A program made the translations under genes and the position numbers. From NCBI GenBank assembly GCA_963971575.1, contig OZ020624.1:3787001-3851000 (forward strand): DNA of 64,000 nucleotides, given 5' to 3'. Every line of letters begins with the position of its first letter. Within the stretch, counting starts at the first letter, position 1. The notes under the pieces were generated by a model that saw only the letters and a program-made list of their open reading frames with translations, did no database searches and was not told where the DNA came from. This DNA comes from Liopterus haemorrhoidalis. Lineage: Eukaryota > Arthropoda > Insecta > Coleoptera > Dytiscidae. This document shows, in pieces, positions 1-11,889 of this stretch.

Positions 1-337
1 ACATGCTGTGTTTACATGTAATCTGTTATAATTTTTTACATTTTAAATCTGGAATTGAGGAAATTAAACATATGGAGCTTTTATTTACAGGACAACATTT
101 GTGTATTTATGTATATTTATGTTTGTATACATACATGCATTTCTATATGTGTTTGTATAATGAATATATGTGCATGTATATATAATGTGAATGAATGTGT
201 TTATGTATAGGTGTTTTTTGTTTCTTCTAAGCCATCTTCTTTCCAGATAGATAATACTTTATTTATGTACCTTTCGGTTTAAATCTACATATTTGCATTA
301 TTAACTTTATATTTCACATAAAAAACTATAATTATTG
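1..337. other. AT-rich leader without a gene
   Basis: AT-rich sequence with loose GTAT/TATG microsatellite-like runs around 100-200. The short open frames here are low-complexity (Tyr/Cys/Met-rich) and match nothing I recognise. Confidence 0.5.
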
Positions 338-1125
338 CTAACTAGGGTATCTTCGCTTCAAATTCCTTCTTCTCTCCAAGACCTCTTCCATCCATGTCCA
401 TCCTTGGCCTGAATCACACAGCACATATTTTCTTGTCTCTTCTTTATATTTCATTTCTCCGAAAATCTTCAGTATGTGCTCTATGGTTTCTCTTTCCTCT
501 CCACACAATCTGCACATTCTTTGTTCATCCTTTCTCCAGTATTCGTTTTCCCTTTCCTCATTTCCGCACCTAATTCTCGCTATTATTTTCTTCTTATCTC
601 CGTTCATTTTTGTTTTTAGGTACTCTGGTATCTGTGTCATCGAAGTCTTTACATATTTGCCGTTATATCTGGAATTTGTTAGGCTCTCGCTTCTTTCTTG
701 CCCTTGGATATCCCTCATTCTATCTCTTATTTCCAGTATCACATCTTGTCCTCCCAACCTTTTTATAGATATCTCCCTTGTTGAGTAGCCGTTATATTCA
801 AGTCTTTTTCTTCTTTTTACTTCCCATTTGGATTCAATCTTTCTTTGCTCCAATTTTCTTTCTGTTTCTGCCCAGCATTGGTTTAGCAATTTTTTTCTGG
901 ATGTCTTATTATCCTCTCTTCAAATTTAATTGCTCTTTTTGTAGCTTCTATCCTGATGTTGTCAACTTTCACTTCTTCTAATATTATGTACTGCGGTGTA
1001 CATTTGTCTAGACCCAATGTCCACTTAATATATTTATTTTGCACCGCTTCTAATTTCTCTTGGTTCTCCCATCTTCTTTCTAAATTTAGTTACCTTGTTA
1101 CCCAGTCTTTTGATACAGGAGCTCT
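338..1125 (-). pseudogene. LINE reverse transcriptase C-terminal fragment with Cys/His knuckle
   Basis: C-terminal part of a non-LTR retrotransposon polyprotein. On the minus strand a 183-codon open frame (889-338) carries a conserved block ARIRCGNEERENEYW followed by CRLCGEERETIEHIL, a CxxC...H knuckle typical of insect LINE C-termini. Upstream, in another frame (about 1125-893), the conserved stretch YIKWTLGLDKCTP then QYIILEEVK continues the same protein, so a frameshift lies near 893, and a stop is present near the tract's start. Only the region after the reverse transcriptase thumb survives, consistent with 5' truncation. The same family occurs at 2015-2570 and 63390-63620. Clade is not assigned. 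Confidence 0.75.
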
Positions 1126-1397
1126 AAATAAATCTAGAGATATGCAACTGCATCACTCTCTGAGAATTGTTAAGTACACTTTCAGACAATGACATATAAC
1201 CTCAATATGGATGAGTCCATGGCGATTTAGGATTTGTTTGTAACCCCCTACTAAGATCGTCTCCTCTACCTGAGCTAGCAGTTTTGCGTTTGACGTTTCA
1301 AACAGATAATAATTTAACTGCACCTCACTATTCTTATTTTTTCCTGTTAGTCAATGATTGTAACCTTGCCCTATTTTGTAACCACGCTCGTCTAGAC

Positions 1398-1709
1398 CAG
1401 TATTTCTCAATAAAAACCGTACCGCGGACAAGTAAAATATATAATTTTCTAACGCGGACCACTAATATTTTTGGTTATTTTTTTGCAAGAAAACAAATAT
1501 ATTTAATGTGCTACTAAATACATTTATTTTATTTGTAGAAAATCACAGAAATTTTACAGAAAATAAACAAAATATATATTATTTACATGAAAAATGTGCA
1601 TAAAAAATAACTAAAAACACGCAAAAAACACATAGAAAAACTTTCGCGGACCACTAAAATTTTTCTGCGGACCACTGGTGGTCCGGGGACCACCTGTTGA
1701 GAAACACTG
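1398..1709. mobile_element. hAT-type MITE with 8-bp TSD
   Basis: A 312-bp non-autonomous element starting CAGTATTTCTCAA and ending GAGAAACACTG, whose ends are inverted repeats of each other. It is flanked by a perfect 8-bp duplication GTCTAGAC (1390-1397 and 1710-1717), the hAT hallmark. Subterminal GGACCAC/GTGGTCC motifs recur inside. A sister copy lies at 62242-62550. Confidence 0.85.
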
Positions 1710-2014
1710 GTCTAGACCAGACTGACTGCAGCCACCACGCCAGCTTACCATAGATTCAGCCATAAAGTTCTTCAAGGCCATCTCATATTCTTAGGTTGGT
1801 AACCATGATTGCTATTATTTTGATGGTATGTTTTATAGTAATACTTGCTAACAATACGTGGTTACAATAATACATACGACTAATTTAGTTGTGGTTTCAA
1901 ATCTTTATTAAACTACTTAAATATTGAACTTATATACTAACTACTAGCTAAATAAGAAGAAGGCAAGAAGAAGAAGCCGCAGTTGAAAATATAAGTATAG
2001 AAAGAGGTAGAGAG

Positions 2015-2570
2015 ATACAGCTGCAGAACCAACAGAATAAGAAGGACCACGCTAGGTACTTTAAAGAATATGGGAGCATACAAACTCAATGAGTACCACA
2101 ATATCTGCGAGAAAACAACAAGCACCAAAAATCAATAGCAAGATTCAGGTGCGGAAATGAGACAATGGCAAGTAAATACTGGAAGGAAGAAAACGGGAGA
2201 TTGTGCAGAACATGCGATGAATTGCAAGAAACAATAGACCATCTAAAAAACTGTACTGAGATAGGAAGAGAGACTAGGACAATACAAGAATTGCTGGACG
2301 AGTCGGGTGCCGGGACGACATGGATGAAAAAGGTGTTCCAGAAAAGAAGAGAAAAGGAACTGGAAAAAGAAACATAAGACACTACTTTTTTATCTTATAT
2401 GTACGTTCTTATTTTTGTTTTTAGACGTTTTTATGGTATATTAGTATATTAATTATTAGATTATAATATATATTATTATTTATATAGTTACATTAGGAAA
2501 TTAGTGTAATTACTGTAATCCATTCAAAGGCATTCCGGAAGGCAAGAATAAAGTATATATCTATCAACTA
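2015..2570 (+). pseudogene. LINE 3' end: C-terminal ORF fragment plus UTR
   Basis: Same LINE family as 338-1125, opposite strand. The plus-strand frame holds VPQYLRENNKHQKSIARFRCG then MASKYWKEENGRLCRTCDE and IDHLKNCTE, preserving the CxxC...H knuckle and ending at a stop near 2378. An in-frame stop interrupts it around 2090. The 3' UTR that follows ends in AAGAATAAAGTATATAT, which resembles the tail on the minus strand near 18300-18345, suggesting a shared 3' terminus. Strongly 5'-truncated and dead. Confidence 0.7.
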
Positions 2571-2611
2571 AATACTAGCTGATGCACCCGTGCTTCACTA
2601 CGGCATTCAAG

Positions 2612-3134
2612 AGTAAAATTATACGGAATCCATCGGGAACAGATCTTATTCACAGCTAAATGTTCATGCAAAATCGAATGTATTGCAGTCTGCGATCTGC
2701 CAAAGGATGCCTCTGTCTCACGGTAAGTCACATGCCGATCTTCTTCAATCATTTTGCGCACAGCATCGATGTTTTTTTGAATCACAACCGATTTTGGTCG
2801 ACCTTCACGAGATTTATCACTGACGGACGCACGAACACGACGAAATTCTGTAAACCAATTGTAAACCAATTGTTGGTTCTTCTTTACCAAAAGTTGAACG
2901 AAGCGAATCTATACATTGTTGTTGAGTTTGGCCTTTACTAGATTTGTAAAAAATTATCCAACGAAAACCTTTACGAGTAATATCCATTTTTTCACAAATT
3001 TGTTTTTTTAAAAACAACCCTGTCAACAAATTACTCTGTCAATTTATAAGCTTTTCAAATTTTACGAATATAGTAATGAGACGTTTCCATATTGCCATCT
3101 ATTTGTTGTTTGTAAAAACATAAAAGGAGGCTCG
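2612..3134 (-). pseudogene. mariner transposase fragment (N-terminal half), copy M1
   Basis: 5' part of a mariner (Tc1/mariner superfamily) element on the minus strand. The paired helix-turn-helix DNA-binding region is visible in two frames: GFRWIIFYKSSKGQTQQQCID, then VYNWFTEFRRVRASVSD, GRPKSVVIQKNID and HVTYRETEASFGRSQTAIHS, so there is a frameshift near 2850. The outer end reaches a TIR-like CGAGCCTCC at 3134. The copy stops at about 2615 just after SRWIPYN, so the whole catalytic domain is missing. Same family as M2-M6 in this window. Confidence 0.8.
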
Positions 3135-3230
3135 TCAGCTCGAAGAAGGCGCGTGATGGCGGTTTCCTTCCTGCGGTTAATCCTACAGGAAGAACCTCAT
3201 GGTTCAACGTCTCTCTTAATCTGCCTCAAC

Positions 3231-3765
3231 TTTTTACCGACCGCCAACATATATAAGGGAGGTATTGTGATCATACCGATTTTGACGTTTCGAGATTTCG
3301 ATGGATCTCCACGAATTGAGCTCCCTACATATCGTTTTGACTATTTTTAGCATGATGTCTGTCGGTCTGTCTGTCCGTCCGTCTGTCTGTCCGTCTGTCT
3401 GTCCGTCTGTCCATCTGTCTGTGTACACGTGCAGAGCAAATTCGGCTGAAAGGATTTTTTATAAAACTTCATATTTAAGCTTCTGCTATCAATGGCACAA
3501 GTTGATCAACTTTTGGTAAAAATCGGTTGACTAAAAATGGGAGTTTACTCGTGTCGATTTTAAGATTTTTGCGAATATTTCACAACAGAAAAATATCTCG
3601 AAAAAATTTATTAAACAAAAGTTGCTATAAAAGCAATAACTAATAACTTTTATTTGAGTCGTTTTTTGATAAAACGAAAAATTTCGAATAAGTCTCAATT
3701 TTTTCATATTTATATGTAACGTTTCCATGGTCATGATAAATAATATCTCTGTTAGAAAATATTAG
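3231..3765 (-). mobile_element. Family A interspersed element with (GTCT)n, copy A1
   Basis: Non-coding element defined by comparison with 32903-33632, 17395-18131 and 52016-53198. It starts near TTTTTACCG, has ACATATATAAGGGAGG, a (GTCT/GTCC)n microsatellite at about 3355-3425, then a conserved stretch ending in TTTCCATGGTCATGATAAAT. It encodes nothing; short frames here are microsatellite translations. Microsatellite placement resembles Helentron-associated elements, but class is inferred only. Confidence 0.6.
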
Positions 3766-3943
3766 GTCAAGTTATTTCTACTCTGCTGCTATAATGTAAT
3801 TTATACATGTACTTTATGATGGCGGTCGGTCCTGTGGTGGCCACAGCTGATTTTTTATACTGTTTTAATCATGTTGCCATTTGGCTAACACCAGATCTTT
3901 CGAAGACTCTTTGCGTCATCTGGAAATATAAAACTCACATCAA

Positions 3944-4195
3944 TCATAGGTCTGCGGGAGGAGTTTTTGCAGCTACATAAGCCGTTTCATTGCCTTTAAT
4001 ACCAAAAACAGCCCCGGTATCAAAAGCAGCTCCACCATCACATTCTGAACATTCAGATTGTGTAGTAGCTACCGGATCTGGATCTTGGAAACTATTCAGA
4101 GCGCTCAACGAATTCGTCAAAATAATACTTGACCGGCATTGCTTTGACGAAACAAAACTTAGGGCCTTGAATATAGGGTACAGCTCAGCAGTGTG
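3944..4195 (-). pseudogene. RNase H domain remnant of a non-LTR retrotransposon
   Basis: Minus-strand frame without an ATG, 83 codons up to a stop at 3944-3946. It reads HTAELYPIFKALSFVSSKQC, then a TNSLSALNSF segment, and ends in GIKGNETAYVAAKTP. These match RNase H landmarks of Jockey/I-type LINEs: a TAEL helix, a D(S)LSAL motif and the GIxGNExADxAAK block. The first catalytic strand (YTDGSK) is absent and the second acidic residue reads as Asn, so it cannot be active. Confidence 0.65.
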
Positions 4196-4915
4196 TAATG
4201 TTCTAATGGTAGCCGTTGGGATAATAGCGGGTGTTCAGAGCCCCAGCCCCCAACATCCCCTCTGATACACCCCTGGTGCCATCACCAGAACTCAAACATC
4301 ACGTATTTGTTGAAAATTATAAATTTGTTGAAGTCTTGTAAAGTTTGCTGGTTAATTTCCCCGTCTAATGATTTTCGTCTCCTTTTAATAAGCAGAGCCA
4401 CAGCTTAACAAAATTACTCGGTGATGCGTGGCACGTTTGGTCTGTAGGAAGGACGGGAGAGAGGCTATCCTCGTCCCCTCCCACTACCCTGATTGGAGGC
4501 TAGCGGTAATTGTACCATTGTACAGCAGCCATGGTCTCTAACTACGGGGACATTAGTTTATTAACCGACGCTGTGTTATTAGGTTCGATTTTATTGGACA
4601 AAGGGCAAATTGCAGGGGGGATTTTGTATGTAAAATTAAGGGAAAAAAGAGTGAAAATTGCTTTTTTAATAGGGTGCTGAGGGTGGAAACACATTTATTC
4701 CTAAAATAACAACGGATGTTAAAAATAAATGTTACAGTTGTTACCATCACATGGATTTTCAACAAATATTGTGCACAGTATTCTAAATATACTGTATACG
4801 GTATTTTGTTATGTTATTTGGCATTCTTTAATATTAAAAATAATATCTTTATTTCCGTCAATGCAGGTACATTATGCAATTATCACAGGATTCTAATACA
4901 ATGATGAATAAATAT
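4196..4915. other. Gene-free stretch
   Basis: No coding potential or named repeat recognised. The 4210-4260 segment is GC-richer (CCCCAGCCCCC) and may be more of the preceding LINE. 4550-4915 is ordinary AT-rich sequence. Confidence 0.4.
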
Positions 4916-5428
4916 TGTCACGTGGGTGGTTAGATAAAAATGCAACTCCTGGTTTTAACAATAATATTTATTTGAAATTATAATTTTGTCCATGGAGTCG
5001 CGAAGATCTTCGGTCCACTCCATGTTGGTCGGAATCAGCTTGGACCTATCTCCGAGGCGGGGGCTGCCCATCAAAGAGCCGAGAAGCATGGAGAAGCCTT
5101 CTCCCACTCACATGGTACTGCTTGCTTTGCTCACCAGTTGTACGGGTATATGGCGTTCGTATCTTGGTCGTCACCGTGTTTAATGGAACTTGTAGAGGAG
5201 TTATCTAGGTTCCTTTTGCCCGGATTCCATACGACATCCATGTACTTTTACTTCTGATTGACCTAGTTCCGATATTCATTCGTCATGACAAATATTACCT
5301 TATTACGAAAATGCAGCGTATGCATTAAGCAATCAGGTAACATATGCTAGACGCTGACAAATAGTTTTTTAATCAAACAGCTGAACGTCACAATGTCTAG
5401 GTGTCACAATCCTGACCCAGGATTGCCA
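4916..5428 (-). mobile_element. Candidate solo LTR
   Basis: A 513-bp segment bounded by TG...CA (plus strand TGTCACGTGG...GGATTGCCA) and flanked by ATAT on both sides (4912-4915, 5429-5432), as expected for a solo LTR with a 4-bp duplication. Read on the minus strand, an AATAAATATTATTG polyadenylation-like signal precedes the 3' end, favouring this orientation. No internal coding region is attached. ATAT is a weak duplication in AT-rich DNA, and no second LTR is present for comparison. Confidence 0.45.
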
Positions 5429-5803
5429 ATATAATAATAATGTTAAGTTTATAATAATAATAAATTAGCACTGCGAGCTTAGTAGGCCCATGGCTTGATT
5501 GATTGTTCTTCTCCACTCGTTCTTATTTAAAGTTCTTTCTTTCCATTTAGTGATCTTCAGCTGTTCTAGATCTTTCTCCACCTCCTTCCTCCATCTCGTC
5601 CTCGGTCTTCCCCACCTTTTCTTGCAACCAATTGTTCTCTGCATCACGGACTTTGGTAATCAAGTTTCTGGCATTCTCTCCACATGTCCCAGCTAGCGGA
5701 GACGTTGAGATTTTATGACTGCTACGATATTAGCTTCTCCATACATTTCTTCTACTTCCTGGTTTGTCCTTCGTAGCCATATTCCGTCCACCATTTGTCT
5801 TTG
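5429..5803 (-). pseudogene. RTE/CR1-like LINE C-terminus with (TAA)n tail
   Basis: Minus-strand remnant whose frame reads VDGIWLRRTNQEVEEMYGEA, then AVIKSQRLR, a stop where Trp is expected, then LGHVERMPE. A shifted frame follows: GRPRTRWRKEVEKDLEQLKI and WRRTINQAMGL. The KSQRLRWLGHVERMPE and GRPRTRW signatures are standard for the post-RT C-terminus of arthropod LINEs. The element ends in an imperfect (TAATAA)n tail at 5430-5462, then abuts the solo LTR. The 5' side is fused to a truncated mariner at about 5803. Confidence 0.75.
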
Positions 5804-6900
5804 TCCTCAAAATAGGTCTCGGTTTCGGAAATCACTTCTTCATTTGAGTCAAATTTCTTTCCCTGGAGCATATTTTTGAGGTCTGCAAAGAGCCAGTAGT
5901 CGTTGGGGGCCAGATCTGGAGAGTACGGTGAGTTAGGAAGCAATTCGATGCGTAATTCATTTAATTTAACCATCGTTTTCATCGACTTGTGACACGGGGC
6001 GTTGTCTTGGTGAAAGAGCACTGTTTTCTTTTGCATGTGAAGCCGTTTTTCTTGATTACTACACTCAATCGATCCAATATTACCATGTAGTATTCGCTAT
6101 TGATAGTTTTATCTTTCTCAAGATAGTCGATAAACAAAATACCATGCGCGTCCCAAAATACCATAATCTTGCCAGCTGACTTTTGAGTTTTCGGTCGCTT
6201 TGGACGACTTTCACCGACTGCTGTACACTTTTTGATCTGTGTGTAGTAGTGGATCCATGTTTCATCCATTGTCACATACCGACGCAAGATATCCTTATCT
6301 CGCTTGAACAGCTCCAAACAACGCTCTGAATCGCCGGCGCATTGTTGTTTCTAGTACGGTGTAAGCGAACGCGGCACTCACTTCGAAAGCAATTTACGCC
6401 TGCTCAAATTTTCGTGTAAAATTGTAAACACACTACCTTCTGATATCTTTAAGGTGTCAGCTATCTCACGCAACTTCACTTTACGGTCTTTCAAAACTAT
6501 TTTGTGGACTTTTTTTATGTTTTCCGGAACAACTGCCGATTTTGGGGGACCAGAGCGTTCAGCATCATCGGTGTTTGTACGACCGCGTTTAAATTCAGCA
6601 TACCAATCAGTAATAGTTGATTTGCCTGGAGTAGAGTCTCCATAATGCTTATCAAGCCACTGTTTGGCTTCAACAGTATTTTTTTCCATCAAAAAACAAT
6701 GTTTAATCAACGCACGAAATTCTTTTTATCCATTCTTTTGAACAAAACTGGAGTCAATAAAACCACTGTAACACCTAAACTAATTGTCAGAATGTCATGA
6801 AATTTTCACACGTATCGTTTGAAGGTTGGTACTATCCAGAAATCATATGGGTCTGTCAACAGTGTTGCCATATATATGTCAGACCGGAGACTTATTGAGT
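5803..6900 (-). pseudogene. mariner transposase (DD34D), copy M7, second lineage
   Basis: Mariner-family transposase in pieces on the minus strand. N-terminal HTH region (6710-6378): MIKHCFLMEKNTVEAKQWLD, STPGKSTITDWYAEFKRGRT and REIADTLKISEGSVFTILHE. Catalytic region: first Asp in VTMDETWIHYYT, second in FHQDNAPCHKS, third in SPDLAPNDYWL, with 34 residues between the second and third, i.e. the DD34D triad. At least two frameshifts break it. The 5' flank extends to about 6900 without a clear TIR call. The C-terminus is cut at about 5803 by a LINE. Clearly different from the M1-M6 lineage. Confidence 0.85.
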
Positions 6901-7674
6901 GAAATGTTATGAATAGCACGTCATTGCTATGTAATCATTCAGCGTTCACAACTTGATAGAAGGATGGTACTATATATAGAACAAGATTGAAACAATGTTT
7001 GAATTAAAATGTTTACCTTTGTATGTAACAAAATACCGCAGTACGCCTCTGTGAAAATCTATGTGAAATCGAAGGGAAATAAACATATGCGTAGAATTAT
7101 TAATGTTCCATTTTCTACTTGAGAAGGCACAGAACAGTGTCTGAAGTAAGGGCGCGTTCTACAGAAGGAAAGTCGGATCAAGCAGACCTCCAGAGAATAA
7201 CTTCTTTGCCAGGATATACATATTATAATGAAACCAAAGCTCTTATACAAAAATACGAGAAAATTCACAATTCTTCTTTTTGATATATAATATATTCCAT
7301 GTCGATTGATTTCCAGAGATTTTGAATAATTTTTAACATATGAGTTTTTTATTGAGGCATTCGAATAAAGAATTTTATAACAATTTCGTAAATAATAATA
7401 CAGAAGCATATTTGCTTCATTCAATTTTCTAAAATGTAAACAAGATATGAGAATGAGATAGACGATAGAATTAAACAAGGAAGGAAAACTATTGGAACCT
7501 TGAACTCAATTATTAAGTAAATATATTTAAACAAAAACCTAAGCAGTACAATTATTATTTAACATCATAATAAAAATCCTCCTCTTATAGTGTCGAAATA
7601 GGAAAAATAAACTACCAACAACAGTGACAAAATATTATAACGAAGCGCTTAACACTACTAGATATCGACTAATA
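6901..7674. other. Gene-free stretch
   Basis: No recognised protein or repeat. A 139-codon minus-strand frame (7478-7059) exists but shows no domain I recognise. Confidence 0.35.
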
Positions 7675-8270
7675 CCCTTTTCACACTAGATCTTTAAGAT
7701 CGGATGTAAAGTGAATGTATCTATAAACGCTAATGTGAAACCGTATGGCCTCGTCTAAATACAAGCGATGTTTAAGACAGAGATCTGCGTCTTAAACATC
7801 GTCCGCATTGCCAACTTAATTTCTATTATAAAAAAATACTCCTTGAATTTGTGCTGTCAACATTTTATATTATCATAAACAAGAATACTGTATTATATCG
7901 ACATTATAAGAAGTTTATACTTATTGTTATAATAAAATTATTTATTTTAATAATGTGTTTAATAAAATACAGAGCTACAATAATTGAGATAAAATGTATC
8001 GACTTACATGTTAATACAGGTGTAATATATTCTTTATTGTAGTGTCTTTATTGTAGAATGAAATGAAATATCCATATTTGTTAATAATAATTCAAAATGT
8101 GCGTCTGCGCAGACAGTTCAAAACTGGTAATTTCATGACGGTAACTTAAGGACAAAATTACTGTAGCTGATGACAGCACCAGAGATTTAAACATCAAGTG
8201 TGAAAGCATACCTATCTTAAACATCGGTGAACTTTAAGTTCACTCCTCTTAAAGATCTAGTGTGAAAGCC
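7675..8270. mobile_element. MITE-like element with TTTCACACTAGATCTTTAAGA ends
   Basis: Terminal inverted repeats: CCTTTTCACACTAGATCTTT at the left and, reverse-complemented, GGCTTTCACACTAGATCTTT at the right. There is an internal perfect 13-bp stem (CGATGTTTAAGAC / GTCTTAAACATCG) at about 7767-7802. No coding capacity. The TCACACTAGA core is shared with the element at 30294-30669. TSD not resolved. Confidence 0.6.
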
Positions 8271-8625
8271 ACCCATTGTGTCACATAACATTTTTTGAGA
8301 TTTTCAAAGTTATATTTCAGTTAAAAGATTTTAAGAATCAGATAATAGAAAAAGAGAAGCCAAAAATTACAAAACGTAACTTGAAAATTATTTTATCATT
8401 TTATTGTTCAAAATAACTTTTGTTCAAAATTATTTCCCAATAAATTTGAACACTGAAATGCCCTTGGAAAACTTTATACTTAATGCTATCAGGACTCTTA
8501 AATAAACACGTCTTTAAAGACTTAAGTCTGTTTGTATTCGGTTTGGTTCGCGAAAAAATCTAAAATTGTTGCATTCTTAGAGGCTCTGAGTCGATTATCT
8601 GGTGTTAAATTCGATCCTGTTTCTA

Positions 8626-10971
8626 CGAGGGTTACTTTCTATGTTTTTACAAACGACCACTAGATGGAAATATTGAAATGTGTCATTACTATATTCGTAA
8701 AATTTGACATTTGTTATTGTAAAATCAGTGGCAGCTTATAAATTGACTGAGTAGTTTATTGACAGTGAGCGTTTAAAAAAACAAGTTTGTGAAAAAATTG
8801 ATATTACTCGTGAAGGTTTTCGTTTGATGATTTTTTACGATTTTTGTGAAGGCCTAACTCAACAACAATACATAGATTCGCCTCGTTCAACCTTTGGTAA
8901 AGAAGAACCATCAGAAAAGATGGTTTACAATTGGTTTGCAGAATTTCGTCATGGTCGTGCGTCCGTCAGTGATGAATTTCGTGGAGGTCGACCAAAATCA
9001 GTTATGTTTAAAAAAAAACAAACGATTGAAGAAGATTGGCATGTGACTTACCGTGAAATAGAGGCATCGTTTGGCATATCCCAGACTAAAGTACATTCGA
9101 GTTTGCATGAACATTTAGCTGTGAAAAAGATCTGATTCCGATTGATTCCGCATAATTTGACCGAAGCTCAAAAAAAGGCTCGTGTTGATTGGTGTAAAGG
9201 AATGCTAAAAAAAATCAACCTAGGCACTGCAAAATCCGTATACAGCATCGTTACAGGTGACGAAACTTGGTTTTATTCATATGAATTGGAAACTAAGCAA
9301 TAATCCACTGTTTGTGTCGTCCAAGATGAACCGAAACCCACAAGAGTCGTTGGTTCACGAAGCACTTCTAAGAAAATGATAGCATGTTTCTTTGGTTGCA
9401 CTGGACATGTCGCAACCATTCTTTTAGAGGATAAATAACAGTTAATGGTATACAATAATTTGTTTGCCAGAAGTCATCGACAAAATCAGGAAAAACAACC
9501 AAAAACCTCGCATTATTCTTCATCATGACAACGCTTGCATTTCGAACAGTTAATGCTGAATGGTATACAATTTTTTTGCTAGAATTCATCGACAAAATCA
9601 GAAAAAACAACCAAAAACGGAATCATTCTTCAGTATGACAATGCAAGCTCACACACAGCACGTCAAACAATTGATTATTTGAAGAAGAAAAACATCGAAT
9701 TAACGTCTCATTGCCCGTATTTACCTGATTTATCCACGACTTTTACCACCATTTTACCAACGACTTTTTTTGTTCCCCAATGTCAAATAAAAAATGTGTG
9801 GACAGCGATTTTCATCACCTCAAGGAACTTTTGAACCCTTCGAAAACCATGTTTTTGAGATACCAATTTCAGATTGGAAAAAATGTTTAGAGAATTGGTT
9901 TGAACGCATGCAAAAGTATATAAATCTTAACGCTACGTACAACCCCCAGAGATTATTAGTTTCTTATACAAAACTAACAATCTGAAATAAAATTAGTGAC
10001 AATCTATACATCAAATTTTGCACAGAATTTTTATTTATCTAATAGGTTTTTTTGATTGTAGAAAAAATTATTGTAAAAATGTTATTGTTCAATAACTTAA
10101 TAATAGGTATCACACAACAATGTTCTGTAATTTTTTAAATATATTTGTGGGTTTAAAATAATTTTTATACTTATATAGTTTTGTGTAGAAATGTTCAAAT
10201 AATACGTAATTTTTTTTGACATGATTGTTTATAGTTTAGAGCCTTCGTCGAAAAATATTATACTTGATGATAATGAAATGCCACTTAGTACAAGTATTCT
10301 TTACATAAAATAAATCATTTTTACCCGCAGCACCTATATTAAAAACCGTGGCAGATTCGAGATGGCGGCAAAAGTAGATTATCAAGTACAGTAACTATAA
10401 GTAATTTTCACAATAAAACAAATTATCTCCAAACATATTTGTAGAATTGTGCTTTAGCTACAATTTGCCACAAGGTACGCAAATATGCGTCGAATGGTTT
10501 ACAAGATGGCGTCTATATTGCAATTTGTTTATTTACAATTACATTACAGTTCTTTTTACAATAAAAAACTAACTTTAATTCGGACTGTTAGTCTTGTATA
10601 AGAAACTATACGGTTGTGCGCCGCCTTAAGTAAGTAAAAAGATTTATTTTTTTACTATAAACAATTTTTGTAGCACATATTTTTCTGTTAAGTCAATAAT
10701 AAGGGAAATATTTTAAGGTTTTTAATAAATAGTTTTAACATGACAGTTCTTTTTATAATTAAAAATATCCTATTAGATAGATAAAAATTCCCTGAAAATT
10801 TTGATACATAGATTGTTACTAATTTTATTTCAGGTTGTTAGTCTGATATAGGAAATTGAACGGTTGTGCGCACCCTTTAAGGCGAATACTGAAAATCAAT
10901 AAAACAGTTTGTTCAAAAAAAAATTTTTTTTTCTCTCTTTGATTTTGTAAAAACTTAAAAAGTAGCCCTCG
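8626..10971 (+). pseudogene. mariner, copy M2, complete ends but interrupted
   Basis: Both ends are present: CGAGGGTTACTTTCTATG at the left and AAAAGTAGCCCTCG at the right, each with the TA target dinucleotide (8624-8625, 10972-10973). The transposase N-terminus is at 8824-9135: MIFYDFCEGLTQQQYIDSPR, VYNWFAEFRHGRASVSDEF, HVTYREIEASFGISQTKVHS. Downstream WFYSYELETKQ is followed by a stop, then VHE/TSKKMIACFFGCTGHVAT, all frame-disrupted. A 108-bp direct duplication (9439 and 9547) repeats the segment around the second catalytic Asp. A separate element occupies 9931-10876. Without it the mariner would be about 1.4 kb, near normal size. Confidence 0.85.
9931..10876. mobile_element. TTAA-flanked insertion with ~90-bp TIRs (family C)
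   Basis: Inserted in the 3' region of mariner M2 between TTAA at 9927-9930 and TTAA at 10877-10880; other mariner copies run through here uninterrupted. Left sequence 9950-10045 and the reverse complement of 10780-10860 match over roughly 90 bp (ACTAACAAyCTGAAATAAAA, ...ATCTAATAGG). A second copy of the right end with its own TTAA lies at 10580-10629, so the insert is itself composite. TTAA use suggests piggyBac-type mobilisation. No coding capacity. Fragments recur at 45268-45512 and about 50118-50230. Confidence 0.65.
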
Positions 10972-11889
10972 TATATTGTATAATTGGCTCGGCCTTTAGA
11001 CTACGGTTTTATTTGTAGCACTAGAAATTTAACATTTGACCCCCAAATAGGCACTATCGAGATTCCTACGATACCGTAAAATGTGTGTTCAGACATCTCA
11101 TTAATTTTTTTAATTCTGGGACCTTGCTGTCTTTCATTTATTGCTTGGGAAACTTTTTAAGCTTTCCTTAAAGTATTTTGTGTAAGAAAAGAATGTGTGC
11201 TTATATATATAGTCTCGATATTTTAAAAATTTGGTGACAATACCCTATTTTCACAGCACTTTAGAAAATGATTTTTTTATCAAACACAATACTTGCCATT
11301 TATCACGTGTGCGATGTTTCCTCATACACACAATAGAAACCTAAACTTATTTCAACTTTTATAGCCACGATGAAATCTTTAGAAAAATTTTTAATATCCA
11401 TATTTCTAAAGATATCTTATACAAAACTATCTTGGTGAAATTCATATTTCACGTTATCGTAAAAGCAGTTTAACAAAAGAAAAAAAATCGTTTACATTAA
11501 CTATTACCTGTGACAAGAATTGGGTACCCTTAGTTGAATACCAGTGGCCATCTCTTGGCTGTTATCACAAACACGTATCTAGCTCGGAAGTGGTAAACCC
11601 TTACTTAGCTATTGTGTTTGACCATTCGCTTGAAATGTTCGCTGTAAACTTTAATGTATATGTACGTACATATATACGAGTGATTTTGGTATCGGATAAA
11701 GGGTGCAGAGTCAGCGGATTCAAAAGTGCTTATTGTATTCAATAATAGAATGCTCGACAATTGTTGGTTACGTGTTTGGTTAAACGAACGCTTGTATCAA
11801 ATTCAAGAAAAAATATCACATTACAGTGATAATAATCTATTCACATTCTTTCTATCGTGGGGGAGTGAACCAGATATTTTCCTATCAAC
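10972..11889. other. Gene-free stretch
   Basis: AT-rich DNA without a recognised element. Short open frames at the right margin do not resemble a protein family. Confidence 0.35.

Noticed and set aside
3990..4265. 91-codon plus-strand frame
   Set aside because: The minus strand of the same bases carries a recognisable RNase H remnant, so this is its shadow.
7059..7478. 139-codon minus-strand open frame
   Set aside because: Leu/Ile/Phe/Tyr-rich as expected in AT-rich DNA; no domain, signal or homologous copy recognised.
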